64,000 nt of DNA from Polycladospora coralii. GTDB lineage: Bacteria; Bacillota; Bacilli; Thermoactinomycetales; Thermoactinomycetaceae. This document shows, piece by piece, positions 14,310-25,084 of this stretch. Below the pieces are notes generated by a model. That model was given only the letters and a program-made list of their open reading frames with translations, was not told where the DNA came from and searched no databases. The stretch's first letter is position 1, and each line of letters opens with the position of its first letter. The DNA lies in the NCBI RefSeq assembly GCF_014773435.2, contig NZ_JACXAG020000007.1, forward strand, positions 1 through 64,000. The letters are read 5' to 3'. A program made the position numbers and the translations under genes.

Positions 14310-15386
14310 ATGTCACTTGAACATTTTATAAAAAACGCGATTAGCGAATGGATGAAAGTGAAGGGGCCTCAATCCGACATCGTTTTTAGCAGTCGTATTC
14401 GAATTGCACGCAATTTGTCAGGATTACCCTTTCCAATGTTAAGTACAGATTCACAATCTGAAGAAGTTGTAAACCGAGTTGAAGAAGCTTGGAAAACAAA
14501 TAAACAAGAGTTAGCGGATCTGGCGGCTGCCGAGTTTGTGCGGATGAAAGATTTGAATGAACTAGAAAAAAGAGTACTCGTAGAGAAACATCTGATTAGT
14601 CCGATGCTAGCGGAGGAGTCACGAAATGGAGCTGTACTATTGGCTCAAGATGAATCTTTTAGCATTATGATTAATGAGGAAGATCATATTCGCATTCAGT
14701 GTATTTTTCCGGGGCTACAACTCGAAAAAGCATGGAAGTTAGCAGATCAGCTTGATGAATGGATTGAGAAAAATCTATCCTATGCTTTCGATGATCAGCG
14801 TGGTTATTTAACCAGTTGTCCTACAAATGTAGGAACGGGGATCCGGGCATCGGTCATGATTCACCTACCCGCACTAGCTATGACGCAACAACTAAACCGA
14901 ATCTTACCAGCTATCACACAGGTTGGTTTAGCTGTTCGAGGTATTTATGGAGAGGGTAGTGAAGCACTAGGTCATTTGTACCAAGTATCCAATCAGGTTA
15001 CATTAGGTCAATCTGAAGAAGAGATATTAGATAAGTTGCAAGGCGTTGTGTATCAAATGATTGAGCATGAACAAGCTTCACGTAAAAGACTACAAGAGAT
15101 ATCATCTGTACAGTTAGAAGATCGTGTGTTTCGCTCATTAGGCATTTTGACACATTCGCGGATTATTGATTCCAAAGAAGCCATGAAGCGACTATCTGAT
15201 GTACGCTTAGGTGTTGATTTAGGGTTGATAACGGATGTGTCTGCCAACGTCATGAATGAACTGATGGTTATGACGCAACCCGGTTTTCTACAGCAATATG
15301 CGGGGAGCCGCTTAGATGCTGAACAAAGAGATATTAGACGCTCCAAATTAATACGAGAGCGCTTGGGACTAGAAAACAGAAGTTAA
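14310..15386 (+). CDS. mcsB: Protein arginine kinase McsB
   Basis: McsB phosphorylates arginine residues in unfolded proteins and so marks them for ClpCP degradation. It has the phosphagen-kinase fold: SSRIRIARNL at residues 27-36 binds nucleotide phosphates, and CPTNVGTG at 170-177 carries the conserved catalytic-site cysteine. Near the C-terminus RDIRRSK (340-346) matches the allosteric phosphoarginine-binding RDxxRA motif except for the last position. The 358-residue length is normal. AGGAGG precedes the ATG. Confidence 0.96.
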   Translation: MSLEHFIKNAISEWMKVKGPQSDIVFSSRIRIARNLSGLPFPMLSTDSQSEEVVNRVEEAWKTNKQELADLAAAEFVRMKDLNELEKRVLVEKHLISPMLAEESRNGAVLLAQDESFSIMINEEDHIRIQCIFPGLQLEKAWKLADQLDEWIEKNLSYAFDDQRGYLTSCPTNVGTGIRASVMIHLPALAMTQQLNRILPAITQVGLAVRGIYGEGSEALGHLYQVSNQVTLGQSEEEILDKLQGVVYQMIEHEQASRKRLQEISSVQLEDRVFRSLGILTHSRIIDSKEAMKRLSDVRLGVDLGLITDVSANVMNELMVMTQPGFLQQYAGSRLDAEQRDIRRSKLIRERLGLENRS

Positions 15387-15431
15387 TAATTTCGATTAAT
15401 TATAATGACATAAAGTGGGGTGCATGAAACG

Positions 15432-17879
15432 ATGATGTTTGGAAGATTTACAGAGCGTGCGCAAAAAGTGTTGTCACTTGCTCAAGAAGAAGCTGGAAGA
15501 CTTGGACATAGTAATATTGGTACAGAACACATTTTACTCGGGCTCGTACGTGAGGGTGAAGGTATCGCAGCAAAAGCCTTAATTGCACTCGGTCTAGGGC
15601 TCGAAAAAATTCAAAATGAAGTAGAGACCTTGATAGGAAAAGGACAGAGTGGGCCCACAAACATCGCATACACACCACGTGCTAAGAAAGTAATTGAACT
15701 TTCCATGGATGAAGCACGTAAACTAGGTCATACTTATGTCGGCACTGAGCATATTTTGCTCGGGTTAATCCGTGAAGGTGAAGGTGTTGCGGCGCGTGTT
15801 CTAAACAATTTGGGTGTTAGCTTAACCAAAGCAAGACAACAAGTACTGCAATTACTTGGAAACAGTGAAAGTACAACTAATAATCAGAGTTCAGGCAGTG
15901 GAGCCAACACACCAACTTTAGACGGCTTAGCGCGTGATCTGACTCAAGCAGCTCGCGATGGAAATTTAGACCCCGTAATTGGGAGAAGTAAAGAAATTGA
16001 ACGTGTGATTCAGGTGCTTTCCCGACGTACCAAAAATAATCCGGTCTTAATTGGAGAGCCTGGAGTCGGGAAAACGGCTGTAGCTGAAGGGTTAGCACAG
16101 CGGATTGTAGATGGCGAAATTCCCGAGATCTTGCGTGGTAAACGTGTTATGACATTGGATATGGGAACGGTTGTCGCTGGAACCAAATATCGGGGTGAAT
16201 TTGAGGATCGACTCAAAAAAATCATGGATGAGATTCGTCAAGCCGGCAACGTCATCTTATTTATTGACGAGTTGCACACACTAATTGGTGCAGGTGGTGC
16301 AGAGGGTGCAATTGATGCCTCTAATATCTTAAAGCCAGCTCTGGCGCGTGGAGATTTACAGTGTATTGGTGCGACTACCCTGGATGAATATCGTAAGTAC
16401 ATCGAAAAAGATGCAGCATTAGAGCGTCGTTTTCAACCGATTACAGTAGATGAGCCAAGTAAAGAAGAGGCTATTCAGATCTTACAAGGTCTACGTGACC
16501 GTTATGAAGCGCATCATCGCGTTAAGATTACAGACGAAGCGATTGAGCAAGCGGTTAAACTATCGGATCGTTACATTTCAGATCGATTTTTACCGGATAA
16601 AGCAATTGACTTAATTGATGAAGCAGCCTCTAAAGTTCGTCTATCTTCGTATACGGTACCACCAGAGTTAAAAGAGCTAGAGCAAAAAATGGACGAAGTG
16701 AAAAAAGAGAAAGACGCAGCTGTGCAAAGTCAAGAATTTGAAAAGGCAGCTTCGCTTAGAGATACAGAACAGAAACTACGTGAAGAGATTGAAGTGACGC
16801 ATAACACGTGGAAGCAAGATCAGGGTGTTACCGATTCTGAAGTAATCGCAGAAGATATTGCCGATGTGGTCTCCAACTGGACGGGAATTCCTGTAAATAA
16901 ATTGGCGCAGGAAGAATCGGCTCGTTTGCTCAATATGGAAGATATTTTGCATAATCGGGTGATTGGGCAGGAAGAAGCGGTTAAATCTGTAGCGAGAGCA
17001 ATCAGACGTGCGCGTGCTGGCCTAAAAGATCCGAAGCGTCCAATCGGTTCGTTTATCTTCTTAGGGCCTACTGGAGTCGGTAAGACTGAGCTTGCTAGAG
17101 CACTGGCAGAATCAATGTTTGGTGATGAAGATGCCATGATCCGGATTGACATGTCTGAGTACATGGAGAAACATTCTACTAGCCGCCTTGTCGGTTCGCC
17201 ACCCGGATACGTAGGTTATGATGAAGGTGGACAATTGACTGAGAAAGTGCGCCGCAAACCATACTCTGTTATTTTATTTGATGAGGTAGAGAAAGCCCAT
17301 CCTGAAGTCTTTAATGTGCTTCTACAAGTGCTTGAAGATGGTCGATTAACGGATGGTAAAGGGCGTGTCGTCGATTTCCGTAACACGATCATCATCATGA
17401 CATCGAATGTGGGGGCTTCTAGCATCCGTAAAAATACACGTCTAGGTTTTACCGCAGATGTGAGCGGAAATGATGACTATGAACGTATGAAAGAGAATGT
17501 AATGGAAGAGTTAAAGAAAAGTTTCCGCCCAGAATTTTTAAATCGTATCGACGATGTGATTGTGTTCCATTCATTAAGAGAAGAACACCTCGTGAAGATT
17601 GTCTCCTTAATGTCTAATGAATTGCGTACGAGACTACAGGAGCAGGAGATTACTTTTGATCTGACCGATCAAGCTAAAGAGCATCTAGCTAAAGAAGGCA
17701 TGGATCTGACATATGGTGCACGCCCCTTACGTCGAGCGATTCAAAAACATATTGAAGATCGACTATCAGAAGAGCTACTTCGAGGTCATATCAAACGTGG
17801 TGATACCGTTACGATTGATATAAAAGAAGGCGAGTGGATTGTTGAAAAAACAAATAAGTCATCTTCTAAATCTGTATAA
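15432..17879 (+). CDS. clpC: ATP-dependent unfoldase ClpC
   Basis: ClpC is the AAA+ unfoldase that feeds substrates to ClpP, including arginine-phosphorylated proteins. Two Clp-N repeats cover residues 1-145. The first ATPase domain has Walker [10 protein letters not shown] at 208-216 and [12 protein letters not shown] as Walker B; a UVR-containing middle domain near 420-470 is the McsA/MecA docking region; the second ATPase domain has GPTGVGKTE near 545 and a NTRLGF loop for ClpP contact. The frame opens at a GTG at 15420, but GGGGTG and the universal start [13 protein letters not shown] favour the ATG at 15432, giving 815 residues. It is the last gene of the CtsR operon. Confidence 0.96.
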   Translation: MMFGRFTERAQKVLSLAQEEAGRLGHSNIGTEHILLGLVREGEGIAAKALIALGLGLEKIQNEVETLIGKGQSGPTNIAYTPRAKKVIELSMDEARKLGHTYVGTEHILLGLIREGEGVAARVLNNLGVSLTKARQQVLQLLGNSESTTNNQSSGSGANTPTLDGLARDLTQAARDGNLDPVIGRSKEIERVIQVLSRRTKNNPVLIGEPGVGKTAVAEGLAQRIVDGEIPEILRGKRVMTLDMGTVVAGTKYRGEFEDRLKKIMDEIRQAGNVILFIDELHTLIGAGGAEGAIDASNILKPALARGDLQCIGATTLDEYRKYIEKDAALERRFQPITVDEPSKEEAIQILQGLRDRYEAHHRVKITDEAIEQAVKLSDRYISDRFLPDKAIDLIDEAASKVRLSSYTVPPELKELEQKMDEVKKEKDAAVQSQEFEKAASLRDTEQKLREEIEVTHNTWKQDQGVTDSEVIAEDIADVVSNWTGIPVNKLAQEESARLLNMEDILHNRVIGQEEAVKSVARAIRRARAGLKDPKRPIGSFIFLGPTGVGKTELARALAESMFGDEDAMIRIDMSEYMEKHSTSRLVGSPPGYVGYDEGGQLTEKVRRKPYSVILFDEVEKAHPEVFNVLLQVLEDGRLTDGKGRVVDFRNTIIIMTSNVGASSIRKNTRLGFTADVSGNDDYERMKENVMEELKKSFRPEFLNRIDDVIVFHSLREEHLVKIVSLMSNELRTRLQEQEITFDLTDQAKEHLAKEGMDLTYGARPLRRAIQKHIEDRLSEELLRGHIKRGDTVTIDIKEGEWIVEKTNKSSSKSV

Positions 17880-17977
17880 GAACATTCTTGTTGAGCTTTA
17901 AGGTGGGTTCAGACCCCTACTTTTACAAGTGGAAAGTCATGAAAGTTAGCACATTTGGTATAAGAAAAACGAGATTT

Positions 17978-18005
17978 AGAGCTATGCCTCAAGGGGTATA
18001 GCTCT
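17978..18005 (+). terminator. Hairpin ending the ctsR operon
   Basis: AGAGCTAT pairs with ATAGCTCT around a GCCTCAAGGGGT loop that can add pairs. A short pyrimidine run follows. It lies about 100 bases after clpC and before the radA promoter. Confidence 0.5.
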
Positions 18006-18031
18006 TCTCCTATTTACGACGAGGATTCTTT

Positions 18032-18060
18032 TTCATAGGATAAAAGAACTTTGTTATAAT
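18032..18060 (+). promoter_or_regulatory. Sigma-A promoter of radA
   Basis: A perfect TATAAT with an upstream TG (extended -10) and a moderate TTCATA -35 at 17 bases lie 23 bases before the radA start. Confidence 0.7.
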
Positions 18061-18082
18061 GGTTTATTAAGGAGGCGGACGA

Positions 18083-19462
18083 ATGGCGAAAGCAAAAACA
18101 AAAACGAAGTTTGTTTGCCAAGACTGCGGATACGAAAGTGCAAAATGGATGGGGAAATGTCCTGGATGTGCACAGTGGAGTACTTTGGTCGAAGAGCGAG
18201 AGCGAAAAGAGACCTATATTCCAGGCGTAGGTGTAAAACGAGGCGTTAAACGAGAAAAAGCGGTTCCGATCACAGAGGTAGAAAAACTAGATCAGCCTCG
18301 TTATGACATCGGAATCCGTGAATTTAATCGTGTATTGGGCGGTGGCTTGGTACCCGGATCGTTTGTACTTGTCGGTGGTGACCCAGGAATTGGGAAATCT
18401 ACGCTATTGCTCCAAGCGACGCATGAATTAGCAAGCCGAAATATGTCCATCTTATATATATCTGGTGAAGAATCTACCGAACAAATTCGTTTGCGCGCTG
18501 ACCGGCTAGGTGCACTGCGAGATGAATTAATGGTTGCAGCTGTTACTGACTTGACTGAAATTGAGCAATTGATGAATGAGGTCTCACCTAAATTGATGGT
18601 GATTGACTCGATCCAAACGATGTTTCATCCCGAAATTACATCGGCACCAGGAAGTGTTGCACAAGTACGGGAGTGTACAGGTCAATTGATGCGTTGGGCT
18701 AAAGAACAAGGGATTGCCATTATGATTGTAGGTCATGTTACGAAATCAGGTGCATTAGCTGGCCCTCGCATGTTGGAACATATGGTTGATTGTGTGCTTT
18801 ATTTTGAAGGGGAGCGGCATCATACGTATCGGATATTACGCGCAGTCAAGAACCGGTTTGGATCTACCAATGAAATTGGTGTATTTGAAATGAAAGAGGG
18901 AGGCTTACAAGAAGTAGGTAATCCGTCTGAATTGTTTTTAGAAGGGCGTCCAGTAGGGGTGCCAGGTACTGCTGTCGCAGCTAGTATCGAAGGGACAAGA
19001 CCCGTTCTGATAGAGTTACAAGCATTAGTAAGCCCTACTAGCTTCGCGACCCCAAAGCGTATGGCTACAGGTGTGGATCATAATCGAGTCACGATGATTA
19101 TGGCTGTTTTGGAGAAGCGATTGGGTATGTTTTTGCAAAATCAAGATGCTTACTTAAATGTTGTTGGTGGTGTACGATTAGATGAGCCAGCAGTTGATTT
19201 AGCTATTGCGATCAGTTTAGCGTCTAGCTTTCGGGACAGAGCAGTAGAGTCAGGTGATATTTTTATTGGTGAAGTAGGGCTAACAGGGGAAGTAAGAGGC
19301 GTATCTCGAATTGAACAACGCGTGACGGAAGCGAATAATATGGGATTTAAGCGTGTGATACTTCCTTCAAAAAGCCTGCGTGGCTGGACTGGGCCTCGGG
19401 ATATAAAATTGATTGGTGTAGATAGTCTAGAGGAAGCTTTGCGGACGGCGTTGGGAGGATAA
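18083..19462 (+). CDS. radA: DNA repair protein RadA
   Basis: RadA is a RecA-like ATPase and helicase acting in homologous recombination and branch migration. Cys12, Cys15, Cys26 and Cys29 form the N-terminal zinc finger; [10 protein letters not shown] at 98-107 is Walker A; the RadA-specific KNRFGSTNE motif follows near residue 255; the C-terminal third is the Lon-protease-like domain without the catalytic serine-lysine pair. The 459-residue length is standard. AAGGAGG precedes the ATG. disA starts five bases after the stop, the usual coupling of repair and c-di-AMP damage signalling. Confidence 0.96.
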   Translation: MAKAKTKTKFVCQDCGYESAKWMGKCPGCAQWSTLVEERERKETYIPGVGVKRGVKREKAVPITEVEKLDQPRYDIGIREFNRVLGGGLVPGSFVLVGGDPGIGKSTLLLQATHELASRNMSILYISGEESTEQIRLRADRLGALRDELMVAAVTDLTEIEQLMNEVSPKLMVIDSIQTMFHPEITSAPGSVAQVRECTGQLMRWAKEQGIAIMIVGHVTKSGALAGPRMLEHMVDCVLYFEGERHHTYRILRAVKNRFGSTNEIGVFEMKEGGLQEVGNPSELFLEGRPVGVPGTAVAASIEGTRPVLIELQALVSPTSFATPKRMATGVDHNRVTMIMAVLEKRLGMFLQNQDAYLNVVGGVRLDEPAVDLAIAISLASSFRDRAVESGDIFIGEVGLTGEVRGVSRIEQRVTEANNMGFKRVILPSKSLRGWTGPRDIKLIGVDSLEEALRTALGG

Positions 19463-19466
19463 ACTT

Positions 19467-20546
19467 GTGAAAGAAGTAAGTAATCGAGAGGCAATTCATA
19501 ATCAAACCTTGCAATTGGTCGCGCCTGGGACAGCTTTTCGCGAAGGGCTCGACAATGTACTAGGGGCTAAGACAGGTGCGTTAATCGTAAGAGGCTATGA
19601 TGAAAATGTACGTGAAATCGTAGATGGTGGCTTTCATATTGACTCTCCATTCTCTCCTGCTCACTTATATGAGTTAGCAAAAATGGATGGAGCGATTATA
19701 CTAAGTAATGATGGGAAACGCATTCTATATGCCAATGCGCAGCTGGTACCTAGTTCGTCCATTTCTTCGACAGAGACTGGAATACGACATCGGACCGCAC
19801 AGCGAACAGCGAAACAGACAGGTAAGTTGGTTGTATCTATTTCGCAACGCAGAAATATTATTACCTTGTATCAAGGCAATCTACGATATGCGCTAAAAGA
19901 TATTGGTGTTATTTTGACTAAGGCGAATCAAGCTGTCCAGACACTTGACAAGTATAAGTCTGTGCTTGATCAAGCAACTACCAACCTGAGTGCGCTCGAA
20001 TTTGAAGAGTTGGTTACCTTAAATGAAGTTTCGTTAGTGCTTCAACGGGTTGAAATGGTCTTACGCATAAAAAGAGAAATACAATCATATATTCATGAAC
20101 TAGGAATAGAAGGTCGTCTCATCAGTATGCAATTAGAAGAATTAGTTTCTAATGTGGAGGAGGAAGCTGAACTTTTGATCTTAGATTACTGTTTTGATCC
20201 GGTTATGATTGATCCTTGTCATGTATTTATGCGTTTGGAAGAGTTAACGGCGGACGACTTGCTTGAACACGCTAATCTGGTCCGCATTTTAGGCTATAGT
20301 GGCAATATGAATATTCAAGAAGCAGCTGTATCTCCACGTGGTTATCGTCTGCTTAACAAGATATCGCGTATTCCTTCACATGTGATTACCAAGCTAGTGG
20401 ATCGTTTTCAAACGTTGTCACAACTTATGTTAGCGTCGATTGAAGAGTTGGATGAAGTGGAAGGCATTGGTGAGATTCGTGCCAGAGCGATTAAAGAAGG
20501 TTTACGGCGTATTCAAGAACAGGTCTTTATTGACAGACATATCTAA
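19467..20546 (+). CDS. disA: DNA integrity scanning diadenylate cyclase DisA
   Basis: DisA makes the second messenger c-di-AMP from ATP while scanning DNA and stops at branched structures. The diadenylate cyclase domain has DGA at 74-76 and RHR at 107-109, the two diagnostic motifs. A helical spine follows, and the C-terminal region ([19 protein letters not shown]) is a helix-hairpin-helix DNA-binding domain. The 359-residue length is normal. The start is GTG, with GGGAGG inside the end of radA about nine bases upstream. Confidence 0.96.
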   Translation: MKEVSNREAIHNQTLQLVAPGTAFREGLDNVLGAKTGALIVRGYDENVREIVDGGFHIDSPFSPAHLYELAKMDGAIILSNDGKRILYANAQLVPSSSISSTETGIRHRTAQRTAKQTGKLVVSISQRRNIITLYQGNLRYALKDIGVILTKANQAVQTLDKYKSVLDQATTNLSALEFEELVTLNEVSLVLQRVEMVLRIKREIQSYIHELGIEGRLISMQLEELVSNVEEEAELLILDYCFDPVMIDPCHVFMRLEELTADDLLEHANLVRILGYSGNMNIQEAAVSPRGYRLLNKISRIPSHVITKLVDRFQTLSQLMLASIEELDEVEGIGEIRARAIKEGLRRIQEQVFIDRHI

Positions 20547-20637
20547 ATAACCTAGAATTAATACCACTACGGCTAAAAGATTACTTCACTCGTCTGTATA
20601 GAGATTTGCTTAATTTAAATATTTAGGAGGTTCCCGT

Positions 20638-21324
20638 ATGTTTGCTAGAGCTTTACCCAGTTGTTTTACGGTTGGGAACTTATTTTTGGGAATCATGTCG
20701 ATCATATTAGCCGTACAGAACGAATGGAAGTATGCAGCTATTATGGTAATTATCGGGATGTTATTAGATGGTCTAGACGGTCGTGTAGCGCGTATGTTAA
20801 ATACACAAAGTGAATTTGGAAAAGAGCTGGACTCATTATCAGACTTAATTTCTTTTGGGGTTGCACCTGCAATTATTATGTATATATCCGTTTTTGATCA
20901 AGTTGGCCCAGAAGGTTGGTTGGTAACAGCTATTTTCCCGATATGCGGGGCGTTAAGGCTTGCGCGGTTTAATGTTTATCCGGGGGAACCAGGTTACTTC
21001 ATCGGGCTTCCGATTACGGCTGCAGGTGGGATCCTGGCAACGATGGCCTTATATAATGAGTATATTCGTAATCCTTATGTGCTCATGCTTGGAATGGTCT
21101 TCTTATCGTATCTGATGGTCAGTAAAGTGCGATACCCGGCATTTAAAAGGTTAAATATACCGAGACCTGTATTATGGACCGCGCCTTTCTTATTAATTTT
21201 GATTGTTATAACTGCTTTCAAATTTCCAAATGAATTACCGAAAGTAATGTTTATTCCCCTTATCCTGTATGCGTTGTACGGTGTAAGTAAAACGTTTAGA
21301 AAGAAACAACAAAACGGGTCATGA
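20638..21324 (+). CDS. pssA: CDP-diacylglycerol--serine O-phosphatidyltransferase
   Basis: The enzyme makes phosphatidylserine, the precursor of phosphatidylethanolamine, in the membrane. The CDP-alcohol phosphotransferase signature is present as DGLDGRVAR, then FGKELDSLSD (residues about 43-68), with all four metal-binding aspartates. About seven membrane helices fill the 228 residues. AGGAGG precedes the ATG. It follows disA with a 91-base gap and ends at a strong bidirectional terminator. No psd decarboxylase gene is adjacent. Confidence 0.93.
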   Translation: MFARALPSCFTVGNLFLGIMSIILAVQNEWKYAAIMVIIGMLLDGLDGRVARMLNTQSEFGKELDSLSDLISFGVAPAIIMYISVFDQVGPEGWLVTAIFPICGALRLARFNVYPGEPGYFIGLPITAAGGILATMALYNEYIRNPYVLMLGMVFLSYLMVSKVRYPAFKRLNIPRPVLWTAPFLLILIVITAFKFPNELPKVMFIPLILYALYGVSKTFRKKQQNGS

Positions 21325-21350
21325 GATTTAAAATAATATAGATAAAACAG

Positions 21351-21397
21351 AAAAAGGAAACCTTGCCTTTTATTGGATCGGTATAGGTTTCCTTTTT
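21351..21397. terminator. Bidirectional terminator between pssA and the reverse-strand gene
   Basis: AAAAAGGAAACCT pairs with AGGTTTCCTTTTT around a 21-base loop, with T runs on both strands. Confidence 0.85.
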
Positions 21398-21431
21398 GTT
21401 GAATAAACAAAGGTAAGGGATATTTCAGATG

Positions 21432-21827
21432 TCACCGTAAATGGTATACCCCTAATGTAAATAGGCGATCGGATTCTTTCTCTAAGACATCAGCTAATTT
21501 TAAATCGAGTAAATTACAAACAGAAGTGAGATAAAATATATTTTTGCCGATTTCCGCTGAAATAACGTCATGGCAATGATCACATAATTTGCCGTCTAAA
21601 TGAGTGGACAGCTGTGCACTCCACTCTGATACTTTGCTATTATCTGGATAATTTTGCTTTTTAGCATCTACTTTTATACAACCACAATCTGTTACCGATT
21701 TCATTAAGGCGCGATTTACACGAGCGTTTGACTCTTGGAACTTGGAAGTTACATCAAGAAAGCTGCGATGACGGATCAGTAAATCAGATACCTGTGTTTG
21801 AAAGGATTCGAGAGATTTTTCGCTCAT
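21432..21827 (-). CDS. Conserved small protein of unknown function (MazG-like C-terminus)
   Basis: The 131-residue cytosolic protein begins MSEKSLESFQTQVSDLL and is largely helical. It has a CGC motif near residue 48 and a CDHCH motif near 83, which could bind a metal. The last part (EIGKNIFYLTSVCNLLDLKLADVL) resembles the final helices of MazG-fold pyrophosphohydrolases, but the metal-binding EExxE/ExxD pattern is not seen, so activity is doubtful. The frame extends to 21860, but AGAGGTGG stands six bases before the ATG at 21827. From memory, similar proteins occupy this position in other non-Bacillus Bacillales. It is the only reverse-strand gene between ctsR and tuf. Confidence 0.7.
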   Translation of the reverse strand: MSEKSLESFQTQVSDLLIRHRSFLDVTSKFQESNARVNRALMKSVTDCGCIKVDAKKQNYPDNSKVSEWSAQLSTHLDGKLCDHCHDVISAEIGKNIFYLTSVCNLLDLKLADVLEKESDRLFTLGVYHLR

Positions 21828-21972
21828 GATATCCACCTCTTTATCTGTTATTCTCTCCACAACGACGCGTCAATCATATTCCTAATTTTCGCATCTTCAT
21901 TATAGCGGCTTTAAGACATAAGTGTCAATTTTTAGAATTCGAACTATTATTGCTTACTATCTAAAAAAAATA

Positions 21973-22002
21973 TTGACGAGTTAAATGATTATGTGCTAAG
22001 AT
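21973..22002 (+). promoter_or_regulatory. Sigma-A promoter of carD
   Basis: TTGACG and TAAGAT are 18 bases apart and lie about 80 bases before the carD start. Confidence 0.6.
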
Positions 22003-22083
22003 GAATTATTTTAATCAAGTTGACTATGTGGCTGTTTTGTGATATCTTGGAAAATAGATATTGCCATCTGGAGGTGGTTCTTT

Positions 22084-22572
22084 TTGTTCAACATTGGCGA
22101 CAAGGTTGTTTATCCAATGCATGGGGCTGGTATCATCGAATCGATTGAGGAAAAGGAAATTCTAGGTGAACGGCAGAAATATTATGTCATGCGAATGCCG
22201 ATAGGTGATATGAAAGTGATGGTTCCGATGAAAAATGTACAGACAATCGGCTTAAGAGGAGTCGTAGATGATCGTACTGTTGAAGCGGTTCTTGATAAAA
22301 TGAAAAATCAAGAAGATGGGGACACCACGAACTGGAATCGCCGGTATCGTGCCAATTTGGACAAAATGCGTAGCGGAGATATTTATGAGGTAGCAGATGT
22401 TGTGCGCTCTCTTATGCTCCGAGAATGCGAAAAAGGATTATCTACAGGGGAACGTAAGATGCTTGACAATGCCAAGCAGATCTTAATTAGTGAATTAGCT
22501 CTAGCGCGTGATTTGAAAGAGGAGCAAGCGTTTGAGTTAATTGATGACATCGTAGCCGCAGAAAGAGAATAG
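22084..22572 (+). CDS. carD: CarD/CdnL-family transcription regulator
   Basis: CarD proteins bind the RNA polymerase beta subunit and stabilise open promoter complexes, often for rRNA genes. The N-terminal Tudor-like domain (FNIGDKVVYPMHGAGIIESI) contacts polymerase and the C-terminal helical part (about residues 70-162) contacts DNA near the -10. The start is TTG: GGAGGTGG lies six bases before it and the product then begins exactly like the family; the longer frame from 22039 has no ribosome site. It is 162 residues, the normal size. Confidence 0.92.
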   Translation: MFNIGDKVVYPMHGAGIIESIEEKEILGERQKYYVMRMPIGDMKVMVPMKNVQTIGLRGVVDDRTVEAVLDKMKNQEDGDTTNWNRRYRANLDKMRSGDIYEVADVVRSLMLRECEKGLSTGERKMLDNAKQILISELALARDLKEEQAFELIDDIVAAERE

Positions 22573-22614
22573 AAATGACAAGAGAAAAATTCATTTATTT
22601 TTTTTATATATAGG

Positions 22615-22643
22615 GGTTGTAAGTGAGCTGGATTGTCTATAAT
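22615..22643 (+). promoter_or_regulatory. Possible promoter of the PIN/TRAM gene
   Basis: A perfect TATAAT lies at 22638-22643. The -35 is weak (GGTTGT at 17 bases, or TTGTAA at 15). Confidence 0.5.
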
Positions 22644-22712
22644 GGTAGTATGCAAGTTCAGCAGTAAACTTGTCAACCAATTAAATGAGTGTGCGGGAGG
22701 GGGTGAAGCTCC

Positions 22713-23810
22713 GTGTTGAAACGTTTTGTTCAACTTGCTTTTATTTTAATCGGAGCGTCTGCCGGGTACTACTTTGGGCCTAACTTGTTTGAGTTGCTTC
22801 AGGAATCGCCGCTCAATTTTGGAGAGGTACCTGCTCCTCGGTATGTAGGTGGAGGATTAGGTGCCATACTCCTATTTGTTTCTACACTATGGTTAACCAA
22901 TAATGTAGTAAAGTGGATTCGTTGGAGCGAAGAGCGTTTGGTGAAAATACCGGCAGCAGATGGTTTATTTGGAATTATTGGTCTTATTACTGGTCTTATT
23001 GTTGCATTTTTAATTCAACAGCCGGTTTCGCAATTGCCGATTCCTGGCTTGAACAAAGTACTACCTATTATTATCTCGGGTTTATTCGGTTATCTGGGCT
23101 TTCGAGTTGGTTATAAAAAGCGAGATGAACTGATATCCATTTTTACGCGTGGTCGACAGAGTAAAAATGGAAGTAAGTCAGCTGAAGAAGAGATAGAAAT
23201 ATTTGAGCACAAAATTTTGGACACGAGTGTGATCATCGATGGTCGGATCGCTGATATTTGTAGGACTGGCTTTTTAGAAGGCACTTTGGTGATTCCTAGT
23301 TTTGTATTAGAAGAACTACAACATATTGCAGATTCTTCTGATGTGCTCAAACGAAATCGAGGACGACGTGGTCTTGATATATTGAACAAAATCCAAAAAG
23401 AATTAGATGTCAAAGTCTTGATTTATGAAGGAGACTTTGAAGATGTCCAGGAAGTAGATAGTAAACTTGTCAAATTGGCAAAGGTACTTTCCGGGAAAGT
23501 AGTTACCAATGACTTTAATTTAAATAAAGTATGTGAACTCCAGAAAGTAGGAGTCTTGAACATTAATGATTTAGCCAATGCTGTGAAACCGGTCGTATTA
23601 CCTGGTGAAGAGATTAATGTTCAGGTGATTAAAGATGGTAAAGAGCATGACCAGGGAGTAGCTTACCTAGATGATGGTACCATGATTGTAATTGAAGGTG
23701 GCCGTGACTTTATCGGTGAGCGAATCGATGTATTAGTCACGAGTGTACTACAAACATCAGCTGGTAGAATGATCTTCGCAAAGCCGAAATTACTTGAGCG
23801 AGCCTTATAA
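22713..23810 (+). CDS. yacL: Membrane-anchored PIN/TRAM-domain protein (YacL-like)
   Basis: Four hydrophobic segments in residues 1-125 anchor the protein in the membrane. A PIN nuclease-fold domain follows from Asp170 (KILDTSVIIDGRIADI), keeping acidic residues typical of metal-dependent RNases (VVTNDFNLNK near 265). Residues about 298-362 form a TRAM domain, a likely RNA-binding module. The B. subtilis homologue YacL sits in the same place, and its role is not established. The start is GTG with GGAGGGGGTG at seven bases; a TTG follows directly. Confidence 0.92.
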   Translation: MLKRFVQLAFILIGASAGYYFGPNLFELLQESPLNFGEVPAPRYVGGGLGAILLFVSTLWLTNNVVKWIRWSEERLVKIPAADGLFGIIGLITGLIVAFLIQQPVSQLPIPGLNKVLPIIISGLFGYLGFRVGYKKRDELISIFTRGRQSKNGSKSAEEEIEIFEHKILDTSVIIDGRIADICRTGFLEGTLVIPSFVLEELQHIADSSDVLKRNRGRRGLDILNKIQKELDVKVLIYEGDFEDVQEVDSKLVKLAKVLSGKVVTNDFNLNKVCELQKVGVLNINDLANAVKPVVLPGEEINVQVIKDGKEHDQGVAYLDDGTMIVIEGGRDFIGERIDVLVTSVLQTSAGRMIFAKPKLLERAL

Positions 23811-23849
23811 GATCAAGTTGCTCTTATGGTAAATAGGATATGAATATGC

Positions 23850-23890
23850 GCCCGTACCGGTTTTTAACCGGCGGGCATTGCTGTTTTTAG
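23850..23890 (+). terminator. Probable terminator before ispD
   Basis: GCCCG-TA-CCGG pairs with CCGG-CGGGC around TTTTTAA, and ATTGCTGTTTTT follows. It may end the YacL-gene transcript or attenuate ispD. Confidence 0.6.
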
Positions 23891-23906
23891 AAAGGGGCTT
23901 TATAGC

Positions 23907-24590
23907 GTGAGTGTAGGCGTTATCATCCCTGCTGCTGGGACAGGCAGGCGCATGGGGACTGATCTTCATAAACAATACTTATCCATCGAGGGTACACCGA
24001 TTTTGATTCATACATTACGCCGGTTTGCGTCTCATCCAGAAATACAAAAAATAATTGTGGCCGTACACGCACATGAGCAAACAAGGGCCGCCGAGCTGAT
24101 AAGCGCATACCAATTAGACCATATTACAGAGGTGCATATTGGTGGGACTGAACGACAGGATAGTGTTCGGTTAAGTCTGATGCATTTACATACAGAGTGG
24201 GTCATCGTGCATGATGCTGTACGTCCTTTTATTACGCAGGAAGCGATTACATCTGTGATTAGCAATGTACAAACGCGAGGTGCGGTGATTTTGGCAGTTC
24301 CGATGAAAGATACCGTCAAACAAGTGACAGCGGACGGCATTGTGTCTTGTACACCTGATCGTAAAGAATTGTGGTCGGTACAGACGCCACAAGCATTTAA
24401 GCGGGAATGGTTAGAGGAAGCTCATGAGCAAGCTTTAAACAGAGCACGACCTGCAACGGATGATGCCATGTTGGTTGAAGAAATGGGCCATCCTGTTTAT
24501 ATTGTAGAAGGTGACTATACGAATATTAAAATTACAACCCCGGAAGATCTCTATTATGCAGATGCGATTATACAGATGAGGAGAAAATGA
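23907..24590 (+). CDS. ispD: 2-C-methyl-D-erythritol 4-phosphate cytidylyltransferase
   Basis: IspD transfers CMP from CTP to methylerythritol phosphate in the non-mevalonate isoprenoid pathway. The nucleotide-binding loop [12 protein letters not shown] is at residues 6-17, with the later HDAVRPF (about 97-103) and the ITTPEDL tail as family markers. The 227-residue length is standard. The start is GTG with AAAGGGG about nine bases upstream. ispF begins one base after the stop, so the two pathway enzymes are translationally coupled. Confidence 0.95.
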   Translation: MSVGVIIPAAGTGRRMGTDLHKQYLSIEGTPILIHTLRRFASHPEIQKIIVAVHAHEQTRAAELISAYQLDHITEVHIGGTERQDSVRLSLMHLHTEWVIVHDAVRPFITQEAITSVISNVQTRGAVILAVPMKDTVKQVTADGIVSCTPDRKELWSVQTPQAFKREWLEEAHEQALNRARPATDDAMLVEEMGHPVYIVEGDYTNIKITTPEDLYYADAIIQMRRK

Positions 24591-24591
24591 T

Positions 24592-25071
24592 ATGATTCGA
24601 ATTGGACAAGGGTTTGATGTCCATCAATTTGAGCCTGGCCGCCCTTTAATACTAGGGGGTATTGAAATTCCCTATAACAAGGGACTAATCGGGCATTCGG
24701 ATGCCGATGTCCTACTTCATACGATTACTGATGCAGCACTCGGCGCATTAGCACTTGGTGATATTGGTAAACACTTTCCTGATACGGATCCGCTATACAA
24801 AGATGCGGATAGTAAAAAATTACTCACACATATTTGGTCACTTATTAAAGAAAAAGGCTATCAATTAGGAAATGTAGATGCTACGATCATCGCCCAAAAA
24901 CCTAAGATGGCCCCCTACATTCCTGCGATGCGTGAACAAATTGCTAATCTCTTAGAGGCGGACATCAGTCAGGTGAATGTGAAAGCGACGACAACCGAAC
25001 AACTTGGCTTTGCGGGGCGTGAAGAAGGCATTGCGGCAATGGCTGTGATTTGTTTAGTGAAATTGACATAA
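24592..25071 (+). CDS. ispF: 2-C-methyl-D-erythritol 2,4-cyclodiphosphate synthase
   Basis: IspF cyclises the CDP-methylerythritol phosphate made by the IspD/IspE steps, releasing CMP. Zinc ligands are visible as Asp9 and His11 (GFDVHQF) and His43 (LLHTITDA); HSDADV at 35-40 and HFPDTD at 61-66 are the conserved substrate loops. Near the C-terminus [18 protein letters not shown] is the CMP pocket. It has 159 residues, typical for a trimer-forming subunit. Confidence 0.96.
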   Translation: MIRIGQGFDVHQFEPGRPLILGGIEIPYNKGLIGHSDADVLLHTITDAALGALALGDIGKHFPDTDPLYKDADSKKLLTHIWSLIKEKGYQLGNVDATIIAQKPKMAPYIPAMREQIANLLEADISQVNVKATTTEQLGFAGREEGIAAMAVICLVKLT

Positions 25072-25084
25072 AGGAGCATGAAGG

